Below, one piece after another: positions 20,968-32,376 of a stretch of DNA of 64,000 nucleotides. The stretch's first letter is position 1. Each line of letters begins with the position of its first letter. The stretch lies in NCBI GenBank assembly GCA_036927565.1, contig JAYESD010000009.1, forward strand, positions 154,030,929 to 154,094,928, written 5' to 3'. Made by a program: the position numbers and the translations under genes. Source of the stretch: Tuctoria greenei. Taxonomy: Eukaryota; Streptophyta; Magnoliopsida; Poales; Poaceae. The notes beneath the pieces are model-generated. The model was not told the DNA's origin, did not search any database, and was given only the letters and a program-made list of their open reading frames with translations.

Positions 20968-23900
20968 TGTGATGCCCGGTTCCGAAAAGGAACCAAGCTA
21001 ACGCATATGTGTGCCCAGGATGTTCAACACACATACACGAGTAATTCACAAACGGTATACAGAAAATTACCACAGCTCAAATTATTAAATAAGTACTCTT
21101 ATTACATAATTCATTATATCCTCGAATACAAGCTCTAATGAATATTAATGATAAGTTCAACTAATGCAGCGGAAATAAACTAATTAAGCAAACTAAGCAA
21201 CTAAGCAAAAGGGATAGCGCAACTCCATGCAACACCACAGGCAAAGTTGACGGTAGACACGGCCTAGATCTCCACATTATCGCCATTAAACTCACAATTC
21301 TGACCTGCAACTGTTGGGTGGGGGATTGCAAGAGTGAGTACATGTCGTACTCAGCAAGTGTGGAAAGTATGACATGTGGCTGATTCAAATGACGAATGTA
21401 ATAATAGCTAAGTGCTGAAAAGTACAGTAAAACATTTGAAAAGCATTACACTAGGTCTATGTGGAACAATCCCATCATAACCATCATATTAACATAATAT
21501 AAACCATATCCAATTATTGCCAACATCACCATTATCCATGTCCAATTACCATAACTCAAATTCATATCCATGACCATAATCCATAAACCAACCATAACCA
21601 TTACCAAACCATAACCATCCATAACCATCCCAAATCCTAATTTCCAACTCTAATCATGTAGGTCATCCAGGCGCTCATAACCGGGAGCACGGCTATCATG
21701 ATAGTTTTTTAACACTCTGCAGAGGTTGTACCACTTTACCCATATGTTTGTGATTTTATCACCTTTCAATGACTAAGAAACCTCCATTGTGCCATCTCAC
21801 ACTTCCGTAGGTGTGTGGCCAAGAGATCACAAAATAGCCTTTCAAAAGGGACTACTAGTATGTACGGGCCCACTAAGGTTTCACCAGCAGGCTTGAATCT
21901 CCATTCTCCCACCCACGGGCCCCCTCGTGTGCCATGCGGATCCCAGGGCAGTCCTCCTCGACTCCCATTCCCCGCGCCATCCAATGGTCCATACAATACT
22001 AGCAGCGCTCCTAATTATTCATCTACGCCGCACCCATACTTGGCCTTGTGGTGGCACTGTTGACCTAGCATATTCTCGCATGAACCGGTCCTTAGATCTA
22101 AAGCAAGCAAACCACCATATCAACCAACCCATCCACATATCCATGCTTGCTTAGATCACCCATCGTATTGACCAGTTCACATTGACCAGAATATCATTGA
22201 TGCATAATTAATTGTGTAGTGTTGTTTGCCATCCCAATTAATTAAGCGAAGCAAAAAGGTAAAAACCCTTCCTGACTCTCTACCATAAATCCCAGGTGAC
22301 AAGGGTGGTCAAACAAAACTAGTAAACTTCCTACCATAGGATTCCCATCAATTTGACACAAGCATGCAAGTTCGCAAACAAAACATTTAATTTAAAATAG
22401 GATCAATATGCTTCAAGGACACTTGCCTTGCTCCGGCGGATGGGGTTGCTCAAGCGCTTCAAAGTCTTGATTTTGGAAATCCTCGTATGCGGCCTCTTGA
22501 GCACGTTCCACTACGCGTGATCTTACATACAAGAAAACATATACAATTCAACATAATGCACACAAAATAATCAACATGCAATGACATGCATGCATGCACA
22601 GTTTAATAATTAATTTACTACGGTCGTTTATTAATTAGATGCGACTAGTTCATACGTGCTCATATGAGTTTACGGGGGTTTTAGGGTGGATTAATGCTGC
22701 TGAAAATAAAAATACGATGCAATAAAAATCAATTCACGTCTATTAGATTCAATACGGTCGCTAAAATTCGCATCGGGAATGAATCCTACCGTAGATCTGA
22801 CGGCTTGACGGTCGCGGAACAAATGCGACGCGTAGACGAAGTAGATGGTGCAGCAGTCCTTCGGCGGCACGACGACGGCGGCGCGATATCGGTGACGATC
22901 TCCGGCGAACGGTGGGGCCCTCCTCTTTTTCTTCCTCTTCTTCCCCTTCTTTTTCCCTGGCGGCGCAGCCTTCTGGACCTTTTTTTTCTTCTGTTCCGGC
23001 GGCTTCCGGCGGTTTTTCTTCTCTGCTGGCGGCTGTTGGATCGTGGAAAAAAGCCTAGGGCTTCGGTCCCTTTTATAGGGGCGGCGGGAGCAAGAAAATC
23101 AGACCGAGTCGTACCGGGGGCGGGACTCGATACGGTGTCGGGAAAATCGAGGGCGGGCGTTACGGGATCGGGGGTGTCGGGGCCAGCGGGGAGGCCGAGC
23201 CGGGCGCGACTCGGGGCGGGACCGGGGAGGCGCACGCGCGTGCGCGCTGGTGGGAGGCGGGGAGGGGCGCGCGCTGGCAGGGTGGGGCCCGGGCGGCTGG
23301 CGGGTCGCGTCGGCGCGTACGGAGGCGCAGCGCGCGGGCTAGGTGGGAGCGGGAGGGTGGGCACGTGCGGCTGAGCGGGAGCGGGGGAGGCGCCCAAGCG
23401 GCGGTGGGGTCGGGGTCCCCCGGGGCGGGCGCGCTCGAGTCGTGGCCGTGGGAGGCGCTCGGCCAGGCGCCTCGGTCGGCGCGCGTGGCCGGCTGGGCCG
23501 GTACGGCCTGGCCGGCGGATATATATTTTTTTTTCAATATACCACTATTTTTTTACTTATTTTTTTTGTTTATTCATTATTATTTATTATTAATTTTTTT
23601 ATACAGTTATTATATATATATTTATTATTATATAATTTATTTATATATTTCTTTTTATATATTATTATTATTTTATATTTATTATTTATATTTTATTTTT
23701 TTATACTCTTTTTTTATTATATAATTTATTATATATATATTATTCATGTTATATATTTATTATTTATTATTATTATAATGTATATTATTAATATTAATAT
23801 TTTATTTATTTTCATATATTGTTATATATTTTATTTATATACATTTATATATTTTATTATTATTATTTTTATACTTATTCCCTATTACGAGTTTTAGGCT

Positions 23901-24038
23901 ATTTTCTTTTTCTTCTTTTGCTACCCATATTTGTATATATATACTCCACCTTTTATGTTTTATTATTTTTTTTATCCTACTAATGTTTAATACATGATCA
24001 TGTATGCAATGCAGGATGCGAAAATTTAGGGTGTTACA
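20968..24038 (-). repeat. CHR-A 5' LTR
   Basis: 3071 bp, starts TGTGATGCCCGG and ends GGTGTTACA on the plus strand. Nearly identical to 16009-19089; TATA box on the minus strand at 23071-23077, GC-rich block about 23080-23520, AT-rich block about 23522-24010. Confidence 0.93.
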
Positions 24039-24043
24039 CCAGG

Positions 24044-24756
24044 CACACCACAACATGGTATCTCCCGTCCGTGCTCTCCAGGTCGTGTATCTCGAACCGT
24101 GGCATCCGAAACGCTGGTGACTCCACCACCTGCGCAGCCAGCGCCGCCTGCGCCTGCTGCTGTGCCTCGGAGACCATGGCAACCGAGATGTCGATAGTGT
24201 CTCGGAGGCACTCGTACGCATCGCGGATGCGTGCCAGCAGAGGACGCGACAACGACGTCGCGATGAGGTGGCGAACGACCTCCGTGTCTGCAGTGGTGTT
24301 GAAGATGGAGGTCCGCGCCTTGAGCTTCTTCCGCATCGCCTGATAGTTGATGAGTCCGCTGTTGTGCCCGACGGCCACCTGCGATGACTCAGAGATGCCC
24401 GACCTCGTCGACGCGCCGGAGTAGCTGAAGTACTCGTCCCTGATGGCGGAAGCAGATGGAGGCGGGAACGGCGAGAGTGTGTTGTGGCAGGGGAAAAGGT
24501 CGATGCCGACGAACGCGGCGATGCGGGCGCGTGCGTACTCGACGGCCATTTGCTCGCGGCTCCTTGGTTCGTCCGCTGTCGTGTATACTCCTGTACACTG
24601 TGCGTCCTGGACGGTGGTGAAGATGCGATGGGCGGACCAGGTGATGACGTCGTCGCAGTTTGGGATCCCGTCGAGGAGGACGTACTCCAGGTCAGGGAAG
24701 TCCAAACGGGAAGGATCCTCGGAGTAGGGACGCAACGTGGCGGGGAGCACAAGCAC
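24044..24756 (-). pseudogene. SHORT captured-gene ORF, middle segment (amidophosphoribosyltransferase fragment)
   Basis: About 238 codons. Residues 108-185 (24202-24435) read QVAVGHNSGLINYQAMRKKL, then SIFNTTADTEVVRHLIATSL and SRPLLARIRDAYE. This matches the glutaminase domain of plant amidophosphoribosyltransferase, the first committed enzyme of purine synthesis (usual form VAHNGNLVNY..L, SIFNTSSDTEVVLHLIA). The N-terminal catalytic Cys region and the whole phosphoribosyltransferase half are absent, so no activity is expected. Flanking residues (DFPDLEYVLLDGIPNCDDV, MAVEYARARIAAFVGIDLF) I cannot place. The frame was continuous with 15201-16003 before CHR-A landed. Confidence 0.72.
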
Positions 24757-24768
24757 CGCACGCAGCGC

Positions 24769-25734
24769 CTACAGCAGGGCGAGCAGCTCCTCCGACCTAG
24801 CGCGTGCCGCACTGACGAGGACCGCCACAACCAACGGTGGTGGTGGCCATGGTGGTGTCGCAGTCGATGACGAGGGAGGTGGAGATGCGGGGAAGTCGAA
24901 CCCGCACGTGGAGACGACGAGCGAACCGTTGCCGACCTCGTTGCCGTTGCCGATTCTGACTCCACTCTTGGTGCGGAACATTACAGCGAGCTCGGCGAAG
25001 TTGAAGAGGACACCCCCGTGCATGGACCACGTGTTGGGATCCAGATCTACGCGGAAGATCGGCGGCGGCTTCTTGTAGATGGCCTCGAAGAACACCTCGT
25101 CGGAGAAGTTCGTGGCGAGGATCTGGGAAAGGCGAACGGATCCGACGCCGGAGAGGTTGAAGCGGACGAAGGACCACCTGTGGACGCGCGGTGACAGGGC
25201 GAGGTGGACGGAGAGCTCGTCGATGGAGTCGTGCTCCAAGCGGGTGTCGTGGAACCGATCCATCTGCTCGGATCCGGTGAGGAGCTGGTGGTGGGGTGCC
25301 TCGACGAGTTCCGCATCGATCGGGATCTGGTCGCGCAGAAGCGCGGGCTCTTCCAGAGCCTGGTGCTGTGGAGCCAGCGCATTGTAGCCTCCCGCCACTT
25401 CGGTCGGGGCTCCCTGCTCGCTCGACTTAGCAGCGGTGTCGACGGCTTCAAAGCTGATGGAATCATGCTTCTCGGCGATCGTCTGCTTGGTGAGCGCGAG
25501 CTCAGCCACCCTCTTCTCCACGCAGTAGCGGATGACAACCTGACGTAGCACCTCGACTCCCTGGCAGAGATCACCCATCTCTCTGCGTAGCTCCGCCAAC
25601 GAATCCTTCACACCAGACAACGACTCCTTCACATCAGCCAAGGACTCCTTCACCGCACTCAATCCATGGTGTGCTTGCTCCATTGAGTGCTGCACCTGCA
25701 TCCCATGGAACAACCATATGGTGGTGGGATCCAT
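24769..25734 (-). CDS. SHORT ORF, N-terminal segment with coiled coil
   Basis: 321 codons from the ATG at 25734 (MDPTTIWLFHGMQVQH), close behind the primer site and LTR, so the natural first ORF of SHORT. It opens with a coiled-coil region of near seven-residue repeats (VKESLADVKESLSGVKDSL), then an uncharacterised region, and ends with STATPPWPPPPLVVAV, containing the same linker (24836-24856) seen at the other joints. A TAG at about 24769-24771 ends it just before the amidophosphoribosyltransferase segment. I do not recognise a gag core or any enzyme. Whether the coiled coil is native to SHORT or captured cannot be told. Confidence 0.6.
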   Translation of the reverse strand: MDPTTIWLFHGMQVQHSMEQAHHGLSAVKESLADVKESLSGVKDSLAELRREMGDLCQGVEVLRQVVIRYCVEKRVAELALTKQTIAEKHDSISFEAVDTAAKSSEQGAPTEVAGGYNALAPQHQALEEPALLRDQIPIDAELVEAPHHQLLTGSEQMDRFHDTRLEHDSIDELSVHLALSPRVHRWSFVRFNLSGVGSVRLSQILATNFSDEVFFEAIYKKPPPIFRVDLDPNTWSMHGGVLFNFAELAVMFRTKSGVRIGNGNEVGNGSLVVSTCGFDFPASPPPSSSTATPPWPPPPLVVAVLVSAARARSEELLALL

Positions 25735-25745
25735 CCGAGAACCTC

Positions 25746-25758
25746 GCTCTGATACCAG
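25746..25758 (-). promoter_or_regulatory. SHORT primer binding site
   Basis: On the minus strand CTGGTATCAGAGC directly follows the LTR, matching initiator-Met tRNA. Confidence 0.85.
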
Positions 25759-25971
25759 TGTAACGATCTCGCGATGAACAGATAGAAATCGAGCAGCAAT
25801 GGAGAATAGAGAGAAGATGCAGAGGAGAATGGTAAGAGAAGCAGAGGTAGAAGATGAGATAACCGAATTCTATTTTCTGCGTGTCCTTTTCCATGTCCAT
25901 TCTCCTATTTATTCTATTCTCTCCCACTCACATCTCTCTTTACAATAGTATTGCGTCCACATGTCATGACA
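25759..25971 (-). repeat. SHORT 5' LTR
   Basis: 213 bp. The three differences from the other copy are single substitutions: GGT/GGG, CTCACA/CTCGCA and TTGCG/TTGGG. The followed pentamer TCCTC completes the target duplication. Confidence 0.92.
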
Positions 25972-26805
25972 TCCTCCTACGCTAAATTCCTCTATTGATG
26001 ACTTTGATAGCTCTAGAGATAACGAAGAAATGTTTAGAGGACTAAGTAGAAATGTTGTCGAATGAAATTTTTGAGAAGGAAGAACTTCTTGATCGACAAG
26101 AAGATATGCTCATCCGTGAAAGGAAGAGATATCAAGAAGTTGAAAAGCTTCTCGAGCTTGAAAGAGAGAAGAACAAGTCGCTTGAAGTTGAGCTAGCCTT
26201 GAGTAAGGAAACTTACTCAAAGCTAGAAGACTCACATATTGCAATCAAGGAAGAACTTGCTAACTTGTCAAAAGTTAACAAGATCCTTGAGGTGCAAGTT
26301 GAGTCGCTCAAGCAAAGTGACTCCTCTTCCTCCAAGAGCTCTTTCTCCAAAGATATGAGTTCGACAACAATCGGAACTTGCACTTGCTCTAGTAAGAAGA
26401 ATATTATTTCTAATACATCAACTTCTCGTAATATGCATGCCCCTCCAAGCGGCATCTTTGATAAGGAGAAGATCAAATATGCACGCAGTTCATATATGGT
26501 CACTAGACCTCCTAATGTCAAAGATGGCCTTGGTTTTGATAAGAACAAACACATGCCTAAATTCTAATCATGCTAAGAATAGAATTGTCTTTGTCAAGGA
26601 ACAATCTCATGAATCTAAACCACAAATATTATTTCATACATTTAATGCTTCTTATGTTCTTATGAAAGCCAAAAATGGAAGAGTCATTGCCAAATATACA
26701 GGGCCATGCCACAAGAACTTGAAAACTTGTGTGTGGGTGCCCAAGACTCTTGTGACTAACCTGAGAGGACCCAAGCAAGCTTGGGTACCTAAAACCAAGG
26801 AATAA
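25972..26805 (+). pseudogene. SIRE-B gag, C-terminal part
   Basis: Continuation of the gag interrupted at 14843. After a TGA near 26064 and a frame change it gives a long coiled coil (RYQEVEKLLELEREKNKSLE, EELANLSKVNKILEVQVESL) and then, after another shift near 26560, the conserved end CVWVPKTLVTNLRGPKQAWV, which closes at TAA 26803-26805. The same ending (FWVPKTLVSHIQGPKLAWV) is seen in SIRE-A. Confidence 0.85.
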
Positions 26806-26818
26806 TTCTTTTTTGTAG

Positions 26819-28476
26819 GCTTACTCCTCCGGTGGAACAAAATGGGTACTTGATAGCGGATGCACAAATCACATGACCGGAGAGAGAGGAATGTTTGTGG
26901 AGTACGAGTACAACAAGGATCCAGGTGAAGGCATATACTTAGGAGACAACAGCCAAGGAAAGGTCCTTGGTAGCGGTAACATTGAAATATCCTCTCAACA
27001 TACCTTATCGAATGTTTTACATGTAGATTCTCTAGATTATAACCTTTTGTCAATATCCCAACTATGCGACAAAGGTTACAATTGTTTATTCACTAATGAG
27101 GGTGTGACTGTTTTTAGAAGAAGCGATGGCTCGATTGCATTCAAGGGAATGTTGAAGAGCAAGCTCTATCTAGTTGACTTCAACAAAGATAAAGCCGAAC
27201 TCAACACTTGCTTGGTTGCTAAAACCAGCATGGGATGGCTGTGGCATAGACGGCTAGCCCATGTTGGGATGAGAAATCTGCAGAAACTTCTAAAAGGTGG
27301 TTACATCCGTGGTCTTAAGGATGTGGTTTTTGAAAAGGACAGGTTGTGCAACGCTTGTCAGGCGGAAAAACAAGTCGGAGCACCACACCCCGCCAAGAAT
27401 GTGATGACTACCGCAAGACCGCTGGAACTTCTCCATATGGATCTCTTTGGTCCAGTTTTGTACATCAGCATCGGCGGTAACAAATACGGTTTAGTAATTG
27501 TTGATGATTTTTCAAGATTTACCTGGGTATTTTTCTTGTATGATAAATTAGAAACTCAGGGGATCCTCAAGAAGTTCTTAAAAAGAGCTCAGAACGAATT
27601 CTCATCAACCATAAAGAACATCAGAAGTGACAACAGGACAGAATTCAAGAATCTCCAAGTTGAAGAGTTTCTCGATGAACAAGGGATAAAGCATGAATTC
27701 TCAGCACCCTACTCCCCTCAAAAAAATGGAGTGGCCGAAAGGAAGAACAGAACATTGATCGAAATGGCAAGAACTATGTTGGATGATACAAGACATCAGA
27801 TCGATTTTGGGCAGAAGCGATGAACACCGCTTGCCATGCCACTAATCGACTGTACCTCCATCGACTACTGAAGAAAACTCCATATGAGCTCCTTACCGGT
27901 AAAAAGCCTAATGTTTCTTATTTTAAAGTTTTTGGTTGCAAATGTTTTATTCTGAACAAGAAACAGAGGGCCTCGAAGTTCGCTTCGAAGTCCAATGAAG
28001 GATTCTTGCTCGGTTATGAATCCAATGCCTACGCCTATCGTGTCTTCAACAAGGTGTCCGACCTTGTTGAAGTTGCACGTGACGTAGTGTTCGATGAATC
28101 TAACGGCTCACAAGTGGAGCAAGTTGATAAGTGTGTGCTAAATGAAGAGGAAGCTCCATATGAACCACTGAAGAAAATGGGACTTGGCGATATCTTACCA
28201 CAAGAGCAAACATTCGACTCAAATGCACAAGATGAACCTCAACACGGAGGCAATGATCAAGGGGGAGCCCTTGCACAAGATCAAGAGGAGGAAGATCAAG
28301 AAGATCAGGACCATCATGGAAGCAATGATCTAGGGGGAGACAATGCACATGAAGATAATGAAGAACAAGCAACTACACAAGCTCCACACCCAAGAGTACA
28401 CCAGAGCGTGCAAAGAGACCACCCTATCAACAACATCATTGGAGATATTGCTAAGGGAGTAACTACTAGATCTTGA
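26819..28476 (+). pseudogene. SIRE-B protease and integrase
   Basis: The frame opens right after TTTTTTGTAG at 26809-26818 and is shifted +1 from gag. WVLDSGCTNHMTG is the protease active site. Then comes the HHCC pre-integrase domain (HRRLAHVGMRNL to CNACQAEKQ), and the integrase core with HMDLFGP, IRSDNRTEF (Gly of the usual DNGTEF is Arg) and NGVAERKNRTL supplying D, D and E. A frameshift at about 27795 and a TGA at 28474-28476 break it. The C-terminal part holds QDQEEEDQEDQDHHG-type acidic repeats. Confidence 0.9.
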
Positions 28477-30051
28477 GTTGCAAATTTGTGTGAATCCTAT
28501 TCTTTTGTGTCTTTTCTGGAACCATACAGGGTGGAAGAAGCCTTAGGGGATCCAGACTGGGTGATTGCAATGCAAGAGGAGCTAAACAACTTCAAGAGAA
28601 ATGAAGTATGGGAGCTAGTGGAGAGACCAAAGGCGAACATAGTTGGAACTAAATGGGTCTTTCGGAACAAGCAAAATGAACATGGAGTAGTAACAAGAAA
28701 TAAGGCAAGACTGGTGGCCAAAGGTTATTCTCAGGTCGAAGGTTTGGACTTCGATGAAATTTTCGCTCCTGTAGCTAGACTTGAGTCCATTCGTATTTTA
28801 TTGGCATATGCTACTCACCATAATTTTAAGCTGTATCAAATGGACGTCAAAAGCGCTTTCTTAAACAGCCCAATCAAGGAGGAAGTTTATGTGGAGCAGC
28901 CACTAGGATTCAAAGACCCGAAGTATCCCAACCATGTCTACAAACTGCGTAAGGCTCTCTATGGCCTCAAACAAGCTCTTCGAGCTTGGTATGAGTGTCT
29001 TAGAGATTTTCTAATTCAGAATGGATTCAAAATTGGTAAAGCTGACTATACACTTTTCACGAAACATTGTGATGATCATTTATTTGTATGTCAAATTTAC
29101 GTTGATGACATTATCTTTGGATCAACTAACAAATCCTTCTGTGAAGAGTTTAGCAAAATTGTGACAGATAGGTTCGAGATGTCATTGATGGGCGAATTAA
29201 AGTTCTTCTTGGGATTCCAAGTGAAGCAACTAAGAGAAGGTACATTTATAAGGCAAACCAAATATACACAAGACATTCTCAAGAAATTCAATATGGACAA
29301 AGCCAAGCCCATCAAGACACCCATGGCCACTAATGGACATCTCGACCTCAATGAAGACGGTCCAAATGTGGATCAAAAGGTATATCGGTCCATGATTGGC
29401 TCTTTACTTTATTTATGTGCATCTAGACCAGATATTATGCTTAGTGTTTGCTTGTGTGCAAGGTTTCAAGCTGCACCTAAAGAGTGTCATTTAGTTGCTG
29501 TAAAAAGAATCCTAAGGTACCTTGTGCACACACCCAACTTGGGCCTTTGGTATCCCAAAGGATCCAAATTTAACTTGATAGGATATTCCGATGCCGACTA
29601 TGCAGGATGCAAAGTCGATAGAAAGAGCACGTCAGGGACTTGCCAGTTTCTTGGTAGGTCCCTGGTATCTTGGTCATCTAAAAAACAAAACTCCATTGCC
29701 CTTTCCACAGCAGAAGCAGAATATATTGCAGCCGGTAGCTGTTGCGCCTAATTACTTTGGATGCGGCAAACCCTTAGGGACTATGGCTACAATCTTAACC
29801 ATATCCCACTTCTATGTGACAATGAAAGTGCTATAAAAATTGCACACAACCCAGTAGAGCACTCAAGAACTAAGCACATAGATATCCGTCATCATTTTCT
29901 TAGAGATCATTCATTAAAAGGTGACATTGCTATTTCACATGTTAGAACTGAAAAACAACTTGCGGGTATTTTTACCAAACCATTGGATGAGAAAAGGTTT
30001 TGTGAACTTAGGAATGAACTTAATATTCTTGACTCTCGAAATGTGGCTTGA
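28477..30051 (+). pseudogene. SIRE-B reverse transcriptase and RNase H
   Basis: In-frame continuation after the TGA at 28474. RT motifs: DWVIAMQEELNNFKRNEVW, YQMDVKSAFLNSPIKEEVY (first catalytic Asp kept), KALYGLKQ, CQIYVDDIIFGSTN. RNase H: YSDADYAGCKVDRKSTSG, ALSTAEAEYIAAGSCCA, then a TAA at 29749-29751 where Gln (CAA) is expected, then LCDNESAIKIAHNPVEHSRT, IDIRHHFLRDH and GIFTKPLDEK. All catalytic residues I can locate are present, so only the nonsense codons disable it. Confidence 0.93.
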
Positions 30052-30861
30052 AACGTTGCACATCTGGTTGATACTTCAAATGTTACATTTTATTGCTAAA
30101 ACTGCCCCTCACCTTCTTTTCTCCTAAGAAAACTATTTTTAATGAAGAAATCTTGGAATTTATGACCATGTTTTTGTGTTGAGTGCTTTCTGGTCATAAT
30201 CACCAAGATTATTTGCAAAACTTGTCCTTGGATCACTATTAGTTATCTCTAAATACTTAGTTTGTCCAGTAACACCGGACTAGTAAGGTTTGCCACCGGA
30301 CTAGTCCGGATAATCCCTCTTCCTAGGTCTTCCAGGGACACCGGACTAGTCCGGTCGGCTGCCTATATAAGCAGCTGGCTGGCCCAAAACCGTTTCAAAT
30401 CTCCCTCCACTTGAGTTAAACCCTCACCTCTCAAACCCTAGCCCCCAAAAAGTGATTTTCGAGTTGAGCCCTCAAAATCCAAGCTTTCTCCGTGGGAAAT
30501 TCTCCCCTCGACAAGTTGGTACTCCTCTCCAAACTCATCTGGACAGATTTGTGCTCCTTCAACACGAATCCTCAAATCTCGGTAAATTTCTCCCTAAAGT
30601 CAAACTCATAGCTTTTCTAGTTCTAGCCTATTTCTCTTGATTCCAAGGAAGTACATTAACTTCAGAGATGTATTCCTTTCACCTTCATGCTCATTTGCAC
30701 CCTTAAATAGAAGTTCTGATTCTAGTTTTGTTAGGGTTCTTGTGCCAGGACGGACTAGTCCGGCTCCCAGGTACGGACTAGTCCGGTACACCGGACAAGT
30801 CCGGTCTCTGACATTTGAATCCTCACATCACCTTCATTCTCAGTTCATTCTCATCTAAATC
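30052..30861 (+). other. SIRE-B spacer with palindromes, before the extra ORF
   Basis: No gene. It carries at least five more copies of the LTR palindrome (CCGGACTAGTCCGG near 30294, 30341, 30751, 30774, and the variant CCGGACAAGTCCGG near 30788). It could act as a promoter or processing region for the following ORF, which would otherwise need its own subgenomic RNA; this is inference. Confidence 0.55.
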
Positions 30862-32376
30862 ATGAACTTCTTGTTAGGCACGATGTCTTCAAGCTCAGAT
30901 GACAGCTCCTTCCATGTTGATGAAGAAGTTGAGCACGAAAAGGTGAAGAGAGCCAAGAAGAGGTACATGAAGAAAAGGCATGATGTAAATGTGCACTCTC
31001 CACCCTCCGACGACAACTTGCCCAAGAAAAGGAGGGTAGTTGTGAAGAAGGCCCAAGGAAAGGCTGGTGAGAGCTCCTCAGGGCCAAAGAGGACTCTCAA
31101 CAAAGGAAAGGGGCTTGCTAGTGGTCCCATTGGACCCTTGAAAATGAAGAACTCAAGTCACCGCAACAGGCAGCGCTCAAGTAAGGATTTCACTGGAAAA
31201 GGGGGTGAGCTTGCCGACAGCTTCAGGCAGGTTAATGTGTATGCTCAACCTCGGCAATGCTCAGACCCAAGATTTTGGAGCAACTTCCATGCCGACTACT
31301 ACGAGCATGTGTACATGAAGATAAAGAATCCCGTTGTGAAGAGTCAATGGGTGAACATCGGGTACATGCAGTCAAAAAAGTATCCTGCTTTCCGTGAGGT
31401 GGTTGAGTCCTTGGAGAGGCACGGACTGAAGGAACTGTTTTCCTTTGAGAATGACTGGAACAATGAGGTGATCACCCAATTCTACTCTACCCTCTACTTT
31501 GCTCGTGGTGATGGAGACAATCTTACTTGGATGACCCATGGTTCCAAGTATAGTGTTACTTATGATGAGTTTGCAAGGATTCTCCACCTTGAGCATACCT
31601 TGGATCATGATCTAGTCATCCACAATCTGCAACCCCTAGAGAAGGATGAGCTCACATTTCTCTATGACACAAGGATGCCATATGTTGCTCCCACTATCAA
31701 GTATTTGAAGCCCTTTTATGTGGTCCTCAACAGAATTTTGAGGAAGACAATAGCCCCAAAAGATGGAGATGCGGGGACTATTCAAGGAACTTTGAGGACC
31801 CTAATGAAGGTCATTGGTGGGAGAAGACCGTTCAATGTCTTTGAATACATCTACAATGACATTGTGAACATCTCAATCACTCCAAACAGATCTTGCGGGT
31901 ATGCCCTGTACATCATGTACATGATTGAGAAGGTGACTGGACTTGAGTTCGTCAAGGATGTTCACCATACGGGGATGAAACCGCAAAAGCCCACCGAGTA
32001 CACTCTACCTTCGGCTCCTGATGCACCTCCCTCCCCTGAAGCTGAGAGGAGGACTAAACAGGCTCGGGATGTGAATGCAACAAGATCTTCAGCTACTCCT
32101 CTTGGCTCTGCACCTGCTCATGAACCCTCCGGTGGTGTGCTCAAAATGCTCACCTCTATCTTTGCCTGCTGCCGCAAGATTGAAGTCCGGCAGAAGAAGC
32201 ATCAATAATATGTCAATGCCAACATCAAAGCTATCTGCGACAAGTTGGAGATTGAGCTGGTGGGATCCCCGCCCGCCTTCGAGGACTCCGAGGAAGAGTC
32301 TGCTCCGGCGAATGATGATGATGGTGGTGAAGATGAGGACCGGACCGAGACGGAGGAAGAGAGTGGCGATGAGTGA
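30862..32376 (+). pseudogene. SIRE-B extra ORF in env position (putative plant transposon protein family)
   Basis: About 504 codons from ATG 30862 (MNFLLGTMSSSSDD). N-terminal 100 residues are basic and Ser-rich (KRAKKRYMKKRHDVN, KKRRVVVKKAQGK) and may act in nuclear entry or nucleic-acid binding. The middle (FWSNFHADYYEHVYMKIKNP, FYSTLYFARGDGDNLTWM, GSKYSVTYDEFARILHL) resembles the 'putative plant transposon protein' domain often found in plant retroelement ORFs. A TAA at 32206-32208 cuts off an acidic tail that stays in frame to 32376 (GGEDEDRTETEEESGDE). No signal peptide or strong membrane helix, so it is not a classical envelope protein. Confidence 0.7.

Larger units (their letters stand above)
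16009..24038 (-). mobile_element. CHR-A: non-autonomous chromovirus-type Ty3/gypsy
   Basis: LTRs at 16009-19089 and 20968-24038 (3081 and 3071 bp) with a perfect duplication CCAGG (16004-16008 and 24039-24043). The interior is only 1.9 kb: primer site, gag, start of protease, then directly the tail of the chromodomain and the polypurine tract. RT, RNase H and most of integrase are missing. CHR-B, elsewhere in the window, has the same structure. This is the innermost and youngest layer of the left nest. Confidence 0.92.
14844..25971 (-). mobile_element. SHORT: small-LTR retroelement carrying captured gene fragments
   Basis: 213-bp LTRs (TGTAACGATCTCGCG...CATGTCATGACA on the plus strand) lie at 14844-15056 and 25759-25971, with a perfect duplication TCCTC (14839-14843 and 25972-25976). 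A primer site for initiator-Met tRNA lies on the minus strand beside the right LTR, so the element runs right to left. The LTRs differ at three positions that I can see. There is no gag core, protease, RT or integrase signature. The interior (about 2.7 kb plus CHR-A) encodes long frames patched from cellular genes. It must have moved with enzymes supplied by another element. Confidence 0.88.
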
